Assembly (NCBI RefSeq): GCF_003946465.1
Contig: NZ_RHOL01000012.1
Location: 1 to 64,000 of the forward strand
Source: Lacticaseibacillus hegangensis
Lineage (GTDB): Bacteria > Bacillota > Bacilli > Lactobacillales > Lactobacillaceae
Reading direction: 5' to 3'
Length of the DNA: 64,000 bases
How positions within the stretch are numbered: position 1 is the stretch's first letter; each line of letters opens with the position of its first letter. Both the position numbers and the translations under genes were made by a program. Below, piece after piece: positions 40,857 through 49,226 of this stretch. The notes beneath the pieces were generated by a model. It was not told the origin of the DNA. It did not search any database and was given only the letters and a program-made list of their open reading frames with translations.

Positions 40857-41609
40857 TTAATCTGCTAGAAATCCTTGCTCACGAATTGCCGCCTGCAGCT
40901 CGCCGCGCTTTTCCGGCAGAACCTGCGCAAATCGCGCAATACGCGCCGTGAAGGTCTCCTCGCGCCGGTTGGTGTCGCGGGTCGCATAGTAGTTGTGAAT
41001 GACCTGATCATAATCCGCCAGCGCCAGTGGCTCTGGCAGCGCGTACCGATTCTCAAAATGCACGGCCGCTTCCGGCAGTCGCGGCTTTGCCTGCGGAGCC
41101 TGCGCCGGGTGGCCGACGATCAGGCCCAGCACCGGGAAGGTCAGCTGCGGCAGTCCCAGCAGCGAAATCAGCTGCCGCGGGTCGTTCAGGATACTGCCGA
41201 GCAGCACCGTGCCCAGACCCAAGCTTTCGGCGGCGTTCACCACGTTTTGCGCGGCCAGCACAGCGTCGGACACCGCCTGAATAAACTTATCGGTCGACCC
41301 GAGGTGGGTCTGCGAAACACCGGCCTGCTTGGCGATCACTGCCGCACGGTGCTGGTCGGCAACAAAAATAAACAGGTGCCCATTTTGATTGATGTACGGC
41401 TGCTTGGCGATCGCCGCAATCTGGCCGCGCAGGTGCCGATCTGTGATCGAGAGCACCGAAAAGCTTTGCAAATAATGCGAGGTCGCGGTGTGCTGGGCGA
41501 CGGCGACCAGCTGGGTCAAGGTCTCCTGCGACACCGGCGCATCTGTAAAGTAACGGATGGTGCGATGCTGAAGTTGCCGGTTGATGGTGTCATTTAGCGG
41601 TTCGCTCAT
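40857..41609 (-). CDS. NADPH-dependent nitroreductase/flavin reductase (NfsA/FRP type)
   Basis: A 250-aa FMN oxidoreductase. The FMN-binding HRTIRYFTDAPVS at the start, DAVLAAQNVVNAAESLGLGT and GLIVGHPAQAPQAKPRLP are typical of the NfsA/FRP branch, which reduces nitro compounds, quinones or flavins with NADPH. The C-terminal region includes Arg-rich TRDTNRREETF, often involved in NADPH binding in this group. It lies 21 bases downstream of the proline iminopeptidase gene on the same strand. The physiological substrate is unknown. Confidence 0.88.
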   Translation of the reverse strand: MSEPLNDTINRQLQHRTIRYFTDAPVSQETLTQLVAVAQHTATSHYLQSFSVLSITDRHLRGQIAAIAKQPYINQNGHLFIFVADQHRAAVIAKQAGVSQTHLGSTDKFIQAVSDAVLAAQNVVNAAESLGLGTVLLGSILNDPRQLISLLGLPQLTFPVLGLIVGHPAQAPQAKPRLPEAAVHFENRYALPEPLALADYDQVIHNYYATRDTNRREETFTARIARFAQVLPEKRGELQAAIREQGFLAD

Positions 41610-41630
41610 GGTTTTGTCCCTCTGGCATGA

Positions 41631-42509
41631 TTAGTCATGCGCGTTCAGCCACTGGTCCAGCACGGAAATGAACTCGTCGTGCTGGTCGAGCAGTGCCAGG
41701 TGCCGGGAGTTGGCAAACAAGTGCCACTTGGCGCCTGGAATGTGATCGTAGACGGTTTTGGCGATCAACGGTGTGCAGAGATCATCGGTGCCGTTCGTGA
41801 CCAATACTGGCACGTGAATCTTGTGCAGGTCATCGGTCACTTCAAAGTCGGAAATTGTGCCGTTTTCGGTGAATTCGTTCGGGCCTTCCGCAATCAGGCT
41901 CGCGCGCTTGCCGTTGGTCGGCCGGCGCAGCGGCTCCGGGGAGTCCGGTGTTGGGTCGTCCCAGCAATAGCGCTCCATGTAGCGGTCGTTGGCGGCCAGG
42001 TACTTCGGACTGGTGAAGTCGCCAGTGCGCTCGGCCTCGGCAATCGCGGTGCGGTCCTCGTAGGACAGGTAGGAGATCAGCCGGTGCTGCTCCTTGATCC
42101 AGAGCTTAATGGACGACGGCGAGCCATCGATCATCACGGACTTGATGCCCTTGGGATCCAGCGTGGTCAGGTAGTACATTTCCAGCATCCCGCCCCACGA
42201 CTGGCCCAGCATGTGGATCTCGTCGAGGTGCAGGTACTCGCGCAGCGCGACGAGTTCTTCGCGCCAGGTTTCGCGAACGTAGAGGCTTTCGTCCTCCGGC
42301 AGCGATGACTTGCCGCAGCCGACCTGGTCGTACATGATCAGCTGCCGGCCGGTTTCGGCGTAGTCATCCATCAGCTCAAAGTAGTTGTGCGAGGAGCCTG
42401 GGCCGCCGTGGATCAGCAGCAGCGGCGCCTTGCCTGGCGTCTTTTCGCCGACAATGCGGTAGTACGTTTTGTAGCCGTGAAACGGCATGTAGCCTTCTTC
42501 GATTTTCAT
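41631..42509 (-). CDS. pip: Proline iminopeptidase
   Basis: A 292-aa alpha/beta-hydrolase of family S33 that releases N-terminal proline from peptides. The oxyanion motif LLLIHGGPGSSHNYF, the nucleophile elbow GQSWGGM (Ser), Asp in NGTDDLCTP and the terminal His in NSRHLALLDQ make a full triad. The N-terminus EEGYMPFHGYKTYYRI is that of lactobacillar PepI. It probably is co-transcribed with the nitroreductase gene. Confidence 0.92.
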   Translation of the reverse strand: MKIEEGYMPFHGYKTYYRIVGEKTPGKAPLLLIHGGPGSSHNYFELMDDYAETGRQLIMYDQVGCGKSSLPEDESLYVRETWREELVALREYLHLDEIHMLGQSWGGMLEMYYLTTLDPKGIKSVMIDGSPSSIKLWIKEQHRLISYLSYEDRTAIAEAERTGDFTSPKYLAANDRYMERYCWDDPTPDSPEPLRRPTNGKRASLIAEGPNEFTENGTISDFEVTDDLHKIHVPVLVTNGTDDLCTPLIAKTVYDHIPGAKWHLFANSRHLALLDQHDEFISVLDQWLNAHD

Positions 42510-42719
42510 GGGAGATGCCTTCTTTTCTTCGCTTTATAAGCGTCATTATAGGCCTTATCCGTCGTGCGTGTAAAAGCCGAATGCGGCGCTAATGACTCGC
42601 AAATAAAAATTGGTCCTGGTGTCAGAAAATCTGACATAATCTATTGCCATCTGTTTTCATGGCGGTATATTGAACGAGTTATTAAAATTGGTCTAGCACC
42701 TGGTGGGAGGCCCCTGCAG

Positions 42720-42842
42720 ATGAAACCTAACAGCGACGTCAATTTGTCGGTCAATGCTTCGGCGTCGACCGTCCTCGCCACCGATTGGGTACTCCCCTTG
42801 TCATCAGAAGAGCTGACCAAGCAGCCTTATCAGTGGCAATAA
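42720..42842 (+). CDS. Possible 40-aa peptide gene
   Basis: The frame reads MKPNSDVNLSVNASAS... and ends KQPYQWQ. GGGAGG lies 9 bases before the ATG, and a promoter (TTGCCA, 16 bases, TATATT) is about 50 bases upstream. There is no membrane helix or signal peptide. Codon use is unremarkable and no family is recognised; it could be a leader peptide for the EIIC gene, a small protein, or chance. Confidence 0.35.
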   Translation: MKPNSDVNLSVNASASTVLATDWVLPLSSEELTKQPYQWQ

Positions 42843-42896
42843 TAACAATATTTATAATAGCCTTAATAATAACAAAACCGTTGGCAGTGCGATTGA

Positions 42897-42926
42897 TTGA
42901 CTACCGAGAATTTATTGTTTTAGGCT
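42897..42926 (+). promoter_or_regulatory. Promoter/operator of the first EIIC gene
   Basis: TTGACT with TAGGCT 18 bases on. The spacer contains AATTTATTGTTT (42909-42920), also found as AAATTATTGTTT in the promoter of the second EIIC gene, so it may be the ROK repressor's operator. Confidence 0.45.
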
Positions 42927-43038
42927 TAAGTTGTGATCAACAGTGATCGAGTTACGGGGGAGCACTGCGAGACCACACTATTCATTGTTGGGAGGATGAC
43001 GCCAGGCGCTAGCGCCGGCGTTAAAGGAGGAATTATCT

Positions 43039-44388
43039 ATGGCTGATTCAAAGAAAGGCGGCGTCTCCGGCATCATTGAAAAGTATCTGATGCCGGTCGC
43101 CACCACCCTTAGTCGCTTCAAACCACTCATCGCGATTCGCGATGGGATCACCACCACGATTCCCTTGATTATCGTCGGGTCATTCTTCATGATTCTGGCG
43201 AATTTTCCAGTCGCGGCCTGGACCGCCTGGATCGGCAGCGTCAGCATGCACGGCGTGGCCCTGCTCTCGATTTTTACCAAGATCACCAACGGGTCATTCG
43301 GGTTGCTGGGCCTGATCGGTTGCTTTGGCATCGCGTCTAGTTACGCCGAGCAGCACAATACGGACGGCAAGTCGGCCGGCATTATCGCCGTCGCGTCCTA
43401 CTTTGTCGTCACCCCCAGCATTTTCACCGGAGGCAAGGCGCCGGCCGAGGGCATGCCGTACGACTTTTTGGGCTCCAAGGGCCTGTTCGTCGGCATCATC
43501 ATCGGCCTTCTCGCCGGCGGGATTTTCCAGTGGTTCATCAACCACGACGTCCAGATCCACATGCCTGATTCCGTGCCGCCGGCTATCGGGAAAAGTTTCT
43601 CTGCGCTGATTCCAGGTTTTGCCATTATCACCCTATTTGGCGCAGTTTACGCGCTGTTTTCCTGGACCGGGATGGGCAACATTCACTTGCTCATCATGCA
43701 CGTGTTGTCAAAACCGCTGGGGCTGCTCGGCGATACCCTGGGCGGCACCCTGGTCATCACGTTCCTGAACAGTGCCTTCTGGTTCGTCGGCATTCACGGC
43801 GCTAACGTGGTCAACAACATGATCCAGCCGGTGTGGCTGATGAACTCCGGCGCCAACCTGAAGCTCGCCCAGGCCGGTAAGCTGTCGCTCGACCACGGCG
43901 CCCACATCATCACCGAACCGTTCATCGACAATTTTGTCTTCATGGGCGGCGGCGGTGCTACACTGGGATTGGTCCTTGGCATCGGGATCTTGGTGCTCAT
44001 GCACCGCTCCAGCAAGCAGCTGGAAACACTGGCGCCGTTGACCATCGTGCCTGGTCTGTTCAACATCAATGAACCGACCATGTTCGGGATGCCGATCGTG
44101 TTGAACATGACGCTGATCATCCCCTTCATCCTCGCGCCGATGTGGAACACGCTGACCACGTACATCGTCATGGCCACCGGCCTGGTGCCGCTGACGACCG
44201 GAACCATGGTGTCATGGACCATGCCGCCAATCATTTCGGGCTTTTTGACCACCAACAGTTTTGCCGGCGCATTGATCCAGATTTTTAACATCGTCATCGA
44301 CACGCTGATCTATCTGCCATTCCTGCTGGTCGTCAACAAGTCGCAAAAAATCGAAGAGGCTGGCCAGGCTGCGGAAGACGCCGCCTAG
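43039..44388 (+). CDS. PTS EIIC, lactose/cellobiose family (copy 1)
   Basis: A 449-aa membrane permease with about ten hydrophobic segments. Family motifs are EKYLMPVATTLSRFKPL, MPDSVPPAIGKSF and GLFNINEPTMFGMPIVLN. It is a tandem duplicate of the gene at 45934-47280 (nearly the same protein over the whole length). AAAGGAGG lies about 9 bases before the ATG. No EIIA, EIIB or glycosidase is beside it; a divergent/convergent ROK repressor gene lies between the two copies. Substrate unknown, probably a beta-glucoside or aminosugar disaccharide. Confidence 0.9.
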   Translation: MADSKKGGVSGIIEKYLMPVATTLSRFKPLIAIRDGITTTIPLIIVGSFFMILANFPVAAWTAWIGSVSMHGVALLSIFTKITNGSFGLLGLIGCFGIASSYAEQHNTDGKSAGIIAVASYFVVTPSIFTGGKAPAEGMPYDFLGSKGLFVGIIIGLLAGGIFQWFINHDVQIHMPDSVPPAIGKSFSALIPGFAIITLFGAVYALFSWTGMGNIHLLIMHVLSKPLGLLGDTLGGTLVITFLNSAFWFVGIHGANVVNNMIQPVWLMNSGANLKLAQAGKLSLDHGAHIITEPFIDNFVFMGGGGATLGLVLGIGILVLMHRSSKQLETLAPLTIVPGLFNINEPTMFGMPIVLNMTLIIPFILAPMWNTLTTYIVMATGLVPLTTGTMVSWTMPPIISGFLTTNSFAGALIQIFNIVIDTLIYLPFLLVVNKSQKIEEAGQAAEDAA

Positions 44389-44416
44389 TCAAGCTGTCTT
44401 GGTCAGTTAGCCAAAT

Positions 44417-44479
44417 AAAACGGGAGCGCCCGGTTCAATCAGCGTCTTCAACGACGTCCGACCGAGCATTCCCGTTTTT
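44417..44479. terminator. Terminator between EIIC copy 1 and the ROK gene
   Basis: AAAACGGGA ... TCCCGTTTT outer arms with an inner CGGT/ACCG pairing, T tract on the plus strand; the genes are convergent here. Confidence 0.7.
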
Positions 44480-44516
44480 CGCAAAGCGACTTGCAGCTTT
44501 GCCCGCCACTTTGAAA

Positions 44517-45704
44517 TCAGACCTCGCCAAGCAACTGGTACGCGACCGCGAGCATGCCGCCGCCAATTGCCCCATCGGTTGGGCCAAAGGGCTTCACGGT
44601 CACATTTTGCGGCTGCACCGAGGTCAGCTGAAACTGATTTTCAACTAGCGTCTTTTGAAATAGCGCCAGCAGTTGAGGCTGGTCAAACAGCTGACCATGC
44701 AGCACGATGCGCTTGGCGTCAATCACTAAGGCGAGGGTGTTCAAAGTCACGGCCAGTGATTCGATTGCCTGCCGCAGCATGGTCACTACGCCCTGATCGC
44801 CCATTTGAAAGGCCTTGAACACCGTGTCCATGTGGATGTCCGCAGGGTCGTTGACCAACTGGCGCAGGTAGGTGGAACTGGCATTTTCGTATAGCAACTT
44901 GGCCTTTTTGACCAGCCACTCGTGGCTTGCAGTTGTTTGAAGGCAGCCGCGCCGGCCGCAGTCGCAAAGCTCGCCATTGGGATCAACAATCATGTGGGCG
45001 ATTTCACCGTTGGCGAAGTTTTCTCGGCCGTAAAGCCGGCCATTATAAACCGTGGAACAAAAAACCCCACGGGCGACGTGCAAAAACGTGAAGTTAACGC
45101 CGCTCTTATCCGCCCCGATCAGCTGCTCAGCCACCGTCATGCAGTGAACGTTATTTTCATAGTAGATGGGCGTGTCTTTGAACGCCTCATTGAGAGGGTG
45201 CAGGCTGAAATGGCGCCAAGTCGGATTGGCGGAAACAATAAATTCCTGGCCGGCCAAGTAGTGCCCCGGCACTGCGACGCCAATTGCCGTAATCGGCCAC
45301 TCGGGATGCGCGGCGAGAAAATCCTTGATGTCAGCGACAATCGCAGTGGGATCCAGAAAAGTCAGGTCATAGTCACGCGGCGTCTGCCGGGCACGGGTGG
45401 CATACACCCGCCCCAACCGATCGATGATGCACAAAGTGTAATTGGAGGCCGTGAGTTCAAGCCCAAGAAATTTCGGCCCACCCGGCGCTACCTCTAGCAG
45501 AATCTTGCGTCGGCCGGCCGGGCCGCCGCTGGCCGCTTCACCAGCCTCGTGAATTATGCCCTCGCTCAGCAGCTCCGCGGTCATCGCGCTGGTGGTCGCC
45601 GGCGTGATCCCGGTCTGTTTAACGATATCACTACGCGAAATTGGTCCGCGAGTGTATAGCTGTTTAAGAATCTCCTGTTGCAGGCGCAACTGCTTTTTCG
45701 TCAT
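44517..45704 (-). CDS. ROK-family transcriptional repressor (NagC/XylR type)
   Basis: A 395-aa regulator: winged helix-turn-helix at the N-terminus (GPISRSDIVKQTGITPATTS) and a ROK sugar-binding domain with the ATP/sugar motif and the zinc site GELCDCGRRGCLQTTAS (three Cys). The second of two ATG codons (45704) is chosen, 6 bases after AAGGAGGG. It lies between two EIIC copies and faces away from copy 2, so it most likely controls both and itself; its own promoter (45733-45762) contains similar AT-rich inverted sequence. The effector is presumably the transported sugar or its phosphate. Confidence 0.9.
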   Translation of the reverse strand: MTKKQLRLQQEILKQLYTRGPISRSDIVKQTGITPATTSAMTAELLSEGIIHEAGEAASGGPAGRRKILLEVAPGGPKFLGLELTASNYTLCIIDRLGRVYATRARQTPRDYDLTFLDPTAIVADIKDFLAAHPEWPITAIGVAVPGHYLAGQEFIVSANPTWRHFSLHPLNEAFKDTPIYYENNVHCMTVAEQLIGADKSGVNFTFLHVARGVFCSTVYNGRLYGRENFANGEIAHMIVDPNGELCDCGRRGCLQTTASHEWLVKKAKLLYENASSTYLRQLVNDPADIHMDTVFKAFQMGDQGVVTMLRQAIESLAVTLNTLALVIDAKRIVLHGQLFDQPQLLALFQKTLVENQFQLTSVQPQNVTVKPFGPTDGAIGGGMLAVAYQLLGEV

Positions 45705-45732
45705 CATCAGCCCTCCTTGTCTTCCTTAACTG

Positions 45733-45762
45733 AGTATAGCATTTATTATAAATAATAACCAA
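45733..45762 (-). promoter_or_regulatory. Promoter of the ROK gene
   Basis: On the minus strand, TTGGTT and TATACT are 18 bases apart. The spacer holds the AT-rich near-palindrome ATTATTTATAATAAAT, a plausible autoregulatory operator. Confidence 0.5.
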
Positions 45763-45790
45763 TGAATAGGATTTTTTGCTGTGAAAGCGG

Positions 45791-45819
45791 TTGACTATTT
45801 ATAAATTATTGTTTATTCT
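45791..45819 (+). promoter_or_regulatory. Promoter/operator of the second EIIC gene
   Basis: TTGACT and TATTCT are 17 bases apart, with AAATTATTGTTT in the spacer. The preceding TGAAAGCGGTTGAC (45782-45795) keeps the left half of a cre site and overlaps the -35, so catabolite control is possible but weakly supported. Confidence 0.55.
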
Positions 45820-45933
45820 TGAACCGTAATGAGGTGCGGTCAACTCGGACGGGCCCGCCGTGTTGCGATAAATGCCATTATTTAGTGTCGAAGGCGGTGA
45901 TATTAAGCGCCGTCTTCAAAGGAGGAATGCACC

Positions 45934-47280
45934 ATGGCTGATTCAAAAGAAGGCGGCTTTACCGGCGCTGTTGAGAAATACCTGATGCCGGTTGCCACTA
46001 AGTTAAGTCAGTTCAAGCCACTGATTGCGGTACGTGATGGGATCACCACCACCATTCCACTGATCATCGTCGGATCGTTCTTCATGATCCTCGCCAACTT
46101 CCCAGTTGCGGCCTGGACGGCCTGGATCGCCAGCGTCACCATGCACGGCGTGACGCTGGCATCGGTGTTTGCAAAAATCACCAACGGGTCGTTTGGCCTG
46201 CTGGGGCTGATTGGGTGCTTCGGCATCGCGGCCAGCTACGCGGAGCAGTATAAAACTGACGGGAAGTCGGCTGGCATCATCGCGGTGGCCTCGTTCTTCG
46301 TCGTCACCCCAAGCATTTTCACTGGGGCAAAGGTCCCCGCGGAAGGTATGCCATACGATTTTTTGGGCTCTAAAGGCCTGTTCGTCGGCATTCTGATTGG
46401 TCTCGTCAGTGGCTGGTTGTTCCAGTGGTTCATCAACCACGATATTCAGGTCCACATGCCTGACACCGTTCCGCCTGCCATTGGCAAGAGCTTCTCTGCG
46501 TTGATCCCCGGCTTTGCCATCATCGCGCTCTGGGGCGTTGTTTATGCAATCTTCGCCTGGACCGGGTTGGGTAACATTCACCTGCTGATCATGCACATCC
46601 TATCCAAGCCACTGGGTCTGCTCGGTGATACGCTGGGCGGCACCCTGGTCATCACCTTCCTAAACAGTGCGTTTTGGTTTGTCGGGATTCATGGGGCCAA
46701 TGTCGTGGACAACATCATCCAACCGGTTTGGCTGATGAACTCTGGGGCTAACTTAAAACTGGCCCAGGCCGGCAAGCTGACCCTGGCGCATGGTGCACAT
46801 ATTATTACCGAGCCCTTTGTCGACAACTTCGTCTTCATGGGCGGCGGCGGTGCCACCATCGGCCTTGTCCTTGGAATCGGGATTCTGGTACTCATGCACC
46901 GCTCCAGCAAACAGCTGGAAGCTCTGGCACCGTTGACCATTGTCCCGGGTCTGTTCAACATTAACGAACCGACCATGTTTGGGATGCCGATCGTGCTCAA
47001 CACGACCCTGATCATCCCCTTCATTCTCGCGCCGATGTGGAACACCCTGACGACATACTTCGTCATGGCGACTGGTATCGTCCCACTTACGACTGGGACG
47101 ATGGTGTCGTGGACCATGCCGCCTTTAATTTCCGGCTTCTTGACCACCAACAGTCTGTCGGGCTCACTGATCCAGCTCTTCAATATTGCAATCGATGTCT
47201 TGATTTACCTGCCGTTCCTAATTACGGTCAACCGGGTCCAAAAGGTTGAAGAGGCTGGGGCAGAGCAGGACGCTGCTTAA
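45934..47280 (+). CDS. PTS EIIC, lactose/cellobiose family (copy 2)
   Basis: A 448-aa permease, near-identical in sequence to copy 1 (43039-44388): EKYLMPVATKLSQFKPL, MPDTVPPAIGKSF, LFNINEPTMFGMPIVLN. The two differ mostly by conservative changes and at the C-terminus. AAAGGAGG lies 9 bases before the ATG. It is followed after 36 bases by the barrel-like gene, with no terminator, so they form one transcription unit. EIIA and EIIB must come from elsewhere. Confidence 0.9.
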   Translation: MADSKEGGFTGAVEKYLMPVATKLSQFKPLIAVRDGITTTIPLIIVGSFFMILANFPVAAWTAWIASVTMHGVTLASVFAKITNGSFGLLGLIGCFGIAASYAEQYKTDGKSAGIIAVASFFVVTPSIFTGAKVPAEGMPYDFLGSKGLFVGILIGLVSGWLFQWFINHDIQVHMPDTVPPAIGKSFSALIPGFAIIALWGVVYAIFAWTGLGNIHLLIMHILSKPLGLLGDTLGGTLVITFLNSAFWFVGIHGANVVDNIIQPVWLMNSGANLKLAQAGKLTLAHGAHIITEPFVDNFVFMGGGGATIGLVLGIGILVLMHRSSKQLEALAPLTIVPGLFNINEPTMFGMPIVLNTTLIIPFILAPMWNTLTTYFVMATGIVPLTTGTMVSWTMPPLISGFLTTNSLSGSLIQLFNIAIDVLIYLPFLITVNRVQKVEEAGAEQDAA

Positions 47281-47316
47281 GAACCACTATCAAGTTAATG
47301 TGAAAGGAAGTTTCTC

Positions 47317-48246
47317 ATGGTTAAACGTTTGATCAGTACCACCACCAGCGAAGTCCTCGCCATGAACGGGGCCGAGCTCAAGCAAAGCATCAAGGCCTCC
47401 GAAGGCCGCACCGTGTTGTCCGAAAATGTCGTGCTCACCCCACTGCAGGACGGCATCACATACTCCGAAGTCGCCGCCGCGTTTGGCGCCGACCTGATCC
47501 TGCTCAACGGCATGGACGTCCTGAATCCCATCATTCTGGGCCTCTATCCCGGCGAAAATGACCTCTCGACTGCCGAGCCGCACCACGACGGGGAAAGCAT
47601 TCACCGCCTGCAGAAACTGGTCGGGCGCCCGATCGGCGTCAACTTGGAGCCAGTCGACCCCAACGCCGACATGGCTGAGACCCGCTTGGTCATTCCCGAG
47701 GGCCGCATGGCTTCCGAGAAGACCCTGACTGAGGTTCAGCGCCTTGGCTTCAACTTTGTCTGCCTGACCGGTAATCCCGGCACTGGCGTCACTAACGCCC
47801 AAATCGCCGCGAACATCAAGGTCGCCAAGAAAGTCTTCAAGGGCCTGATCATCGCCGGCAAGATGCACGGCGCTGGCGTCAATGAGCCGGTTGTTTCCGT
47901 GGAAGCCACCCAGTCCTTCCTGGACGCCGGAGCCGACGTCATTCTGGTGCCTGCAGTCGGCACTGTGCCTGGTTTGGACGATGATGAGATCAAGAAGATT
48001 GTCAAGCTGGCCCACGCCAATGGCGCGCTGGTCATGAGCACCATCGGGACTTCGCAAGAAGGCTCCGGGGCCAGCTACATTGAGTCCGTCGCGATCCGCA
48101 ACAAGATCGACGGGGTCGACATCCAGCACATCGGCGATGCCGGCTGGGGCGTGGTGCCGCCAACCGAAACCATCTACCCACTGAGCAAGGCCATCCGTGG
48201 TACCCGCCACGCGATCGCCCGCATGGCCCGGTCAATCAACCGCTAA
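47317..48246 (+). CDS. PTS-linked TIM-barrel-like protein, function unknown
   Basis: A 309-aa soluble protein. It has the alternating beta/alpha pattern of a TIM barrel with glycine-rich strand ends (RPIGVNLEPVDPNADMAET, NFVCLTGNPGTGVTN, GLIIAGKMHGAGVNEP, DVILVPAVGTVPGLDDDE, ALVMSTIGTSQEGSG). Homologues I recall from lactobacilli and enterococci occur next to lac-family EIIC genes and carry varying names (hydrolase, phosphonomutase-like); none is experimentally settled to my knowledge. Given its place after an EIIC gene it probably acts on the imported phospho-sugar. AAAGGAAG precedes the ATG. Confidence 0.65.
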   Translation: MVKRLISTTTSEVLAMNGAELKQSIKASEGRTVLSENVVLTPLQDGITYSEVAAAFGADLILLNGMDVLNPIILGLYPGENDLSTAEPHHDGESIHRLQKLVGRPIGVNLEPVDPNADMAETRLVIPEGRMASEKTLTEVQRLGFNFVCLTGNPGTGVTNAQIAANIKVAKKVFKGLIIAGKMHGAGVNEPVVSVEATQSFLDAGADVILVPAVGTVPGLDDDEIKKIVKLAHANGALVMSTIGTSQEGSGASYIESVAIRNKIDGVDIQHIGDAGWGVVPPTETIYPLSKAIRGTRHAIARMARSINR

Positions 48247-48261
48247 TCTAAACTTCTCATC

Positions 48262-48298
48262 AAACAGTGACGCAATGATCATGCGCCGCTGTTTTTTT
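48262..48298 (+). terminator. Terminator after the PTS-linked gene
   Basis: AAACAG-GACGCA ... TGCGCCGCTGTTT arms with small internal mismatches, followed by seven T. Confidence 0.85.
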
Positions 48299-48299
48299 A

Positions 48300-48329
48300 T
48301 TGTCACGCCGGCCCTTGACTGGGTACAAT
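48300..48329 (+). promoter_or_regulatory. Promoter of the AAA ATPase/DUF1801 unit
   Basis: TTGTCA and TACAAT separated by 18 bases, ending 21 bases before the start codon. Confidence 0.55.
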
Positions 48330-48350
48330 TGCCCCAAAGGAGGTGCGCCC

Positions 48351-49226
48351 ATGACTTTTCTGAGCACGTTCACCCTGCCCGATGAGGACGCGGAGTGGAA
48401 CTTTTTCATCAAACAAAAATCACGGGCGTACTCAACCTACTACCCTTTCCAGATATTCCCGCAAAAGCACGTGCCGGAGCTGACTTTTGAACCCATCACA
48501 ATTTTCTACGGCGACAACGGCTCGGGCAAATCGACGCTGCTGAACGTGATCGCCGAAAAACTGGGCCTGGCGCGCGGCACGCTCTACAACCGCTCGAGCT
48601 TTGAGGCCGATTACTTGGCGCTGTGCAATTTTGACCTCGCCGCCCCAATCCCGGACGGGTCCGCGATTATCTCGTCCGACGAAGTGTTCGACGCCATGCT
48701 GAACACCCGCGCGTTGAACCAGCGGATCGACCGGCGCCGCGATGACATGTTCGACGACTATCTGGACAACAAGTTCGCCAGTTTTCAGTACCACGACCTC
48801 AGCGACTACGATGAACTGAAGAAAGTGCTGGAGGCCCGCAGCAAGACCCAGTCTCGCTACGTGCGCGACAACCTGGCCAAAAACGCCCGTGAGTTCTCCA
48901 ACGGCGAAAGCGCCCTGCAATTCTTCCAAGACAAGCTGCAGGACGAGCGGCTCTACCTGCTCGATGAACCGGAGAACTCGCTGTCGCCGGCCAACCAGCA
49001 AAAGCTGGCCGCCGACCTCGCGGACCGTGCCCGCTTTTTCGGCAATCAGTTCGTGATCGCCACCCACTCGCCGTTCCTGCTGGCGCTGCCGCACGCCAAG
49101 ATCTACGACCTGGACCAGGTGCCGGTCGCCCCGGCGCGCTGGCAGGACCTGCCGGAAGTGCAGACCTATGCCCAGTTTTTCGCAGCGCACGCGGCTGAAT
49201 TCAAAAAGGAGCCTCGCCATGACTGA
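48351..49226 (+). CDS. AAA-family ATPase (ABC/SMC-like, AAA_21 type)
   Basis: A 291-aa soluble ATPase. Walker A is FYGDNGSGKST, a signature-like SNGESALQFF precedes Walker B LYLLDEPENSLSP, and the switch region is VIATHSPFLL. It lacks membrane domains and resembles stand-alone ABC-type ATPases of the AAA_21 group, some of which work in stress response or phage defence with a partner nuclease; no such partner is adjacent. The ATG at 48351 has AAAGGAGG 8 bases upstream. The next gene overlaps its end by 8 bases. Confidence 0.82.
   Translation: MTFLSTFTLPDEDAEWNFFIKQKSRAYSTYYPFQIFPQKHVPELTFEPITIFYGDNGSGKSTLLNVIAEKLGLARGTLYNRSSFEADYLALCNFDLAAPIPDGSAIISSDEVFDAMLNTRALNQRIDRRRDDMFDDYLDNKFASFQYHDLSDYDELKKVLEARSKTQSRYVRDNLAKNAREFSNGESALQFFQDKLQDERLYLLDEPENSLSPANQQKLAADLADRARFFGNQFVIATHSPFLLALPHAKIYDLDQVPVAPARWQDLPEVQTYAQFFAAHAAEFKKEPRHD

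Larger units (their letters stand above)
42510..43038 (+). other. Regulatory region before the first EIIC gene
   Basis: 529 bases between pip (-) and EIIC (+). They hold a 15-bp palindrome GTCAGAAAATCTGAC (42621-42635), a promoter TTGCCA-16-TATATT (42644-42671) in front of a 40-codon frame (42720-42842), AT-rich operator-like DNA (42838-42860), the EIIC promoter (42897-42926) and a GC-rich stem GACGCCAGGCGC/GCGCCGGCGTT just before the EIIC ribosome site (about 42999-43022). Confidence 0.6.

Noticed and set aside
45782-45795. cre site TGAAAGCGGTTGAC before EIIC copy 2
   Set aside because: Only the left half fits the CcpA consensus; kept as a remark in the promoter entry but not as a feature.
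47290-48210. 306-codon open minus frame opposite the PTS-linked barrel gene
   Set aside because: Antisense shadow. The plus-strand gene has a ribosome site, a clear fold pattern and a terminator.
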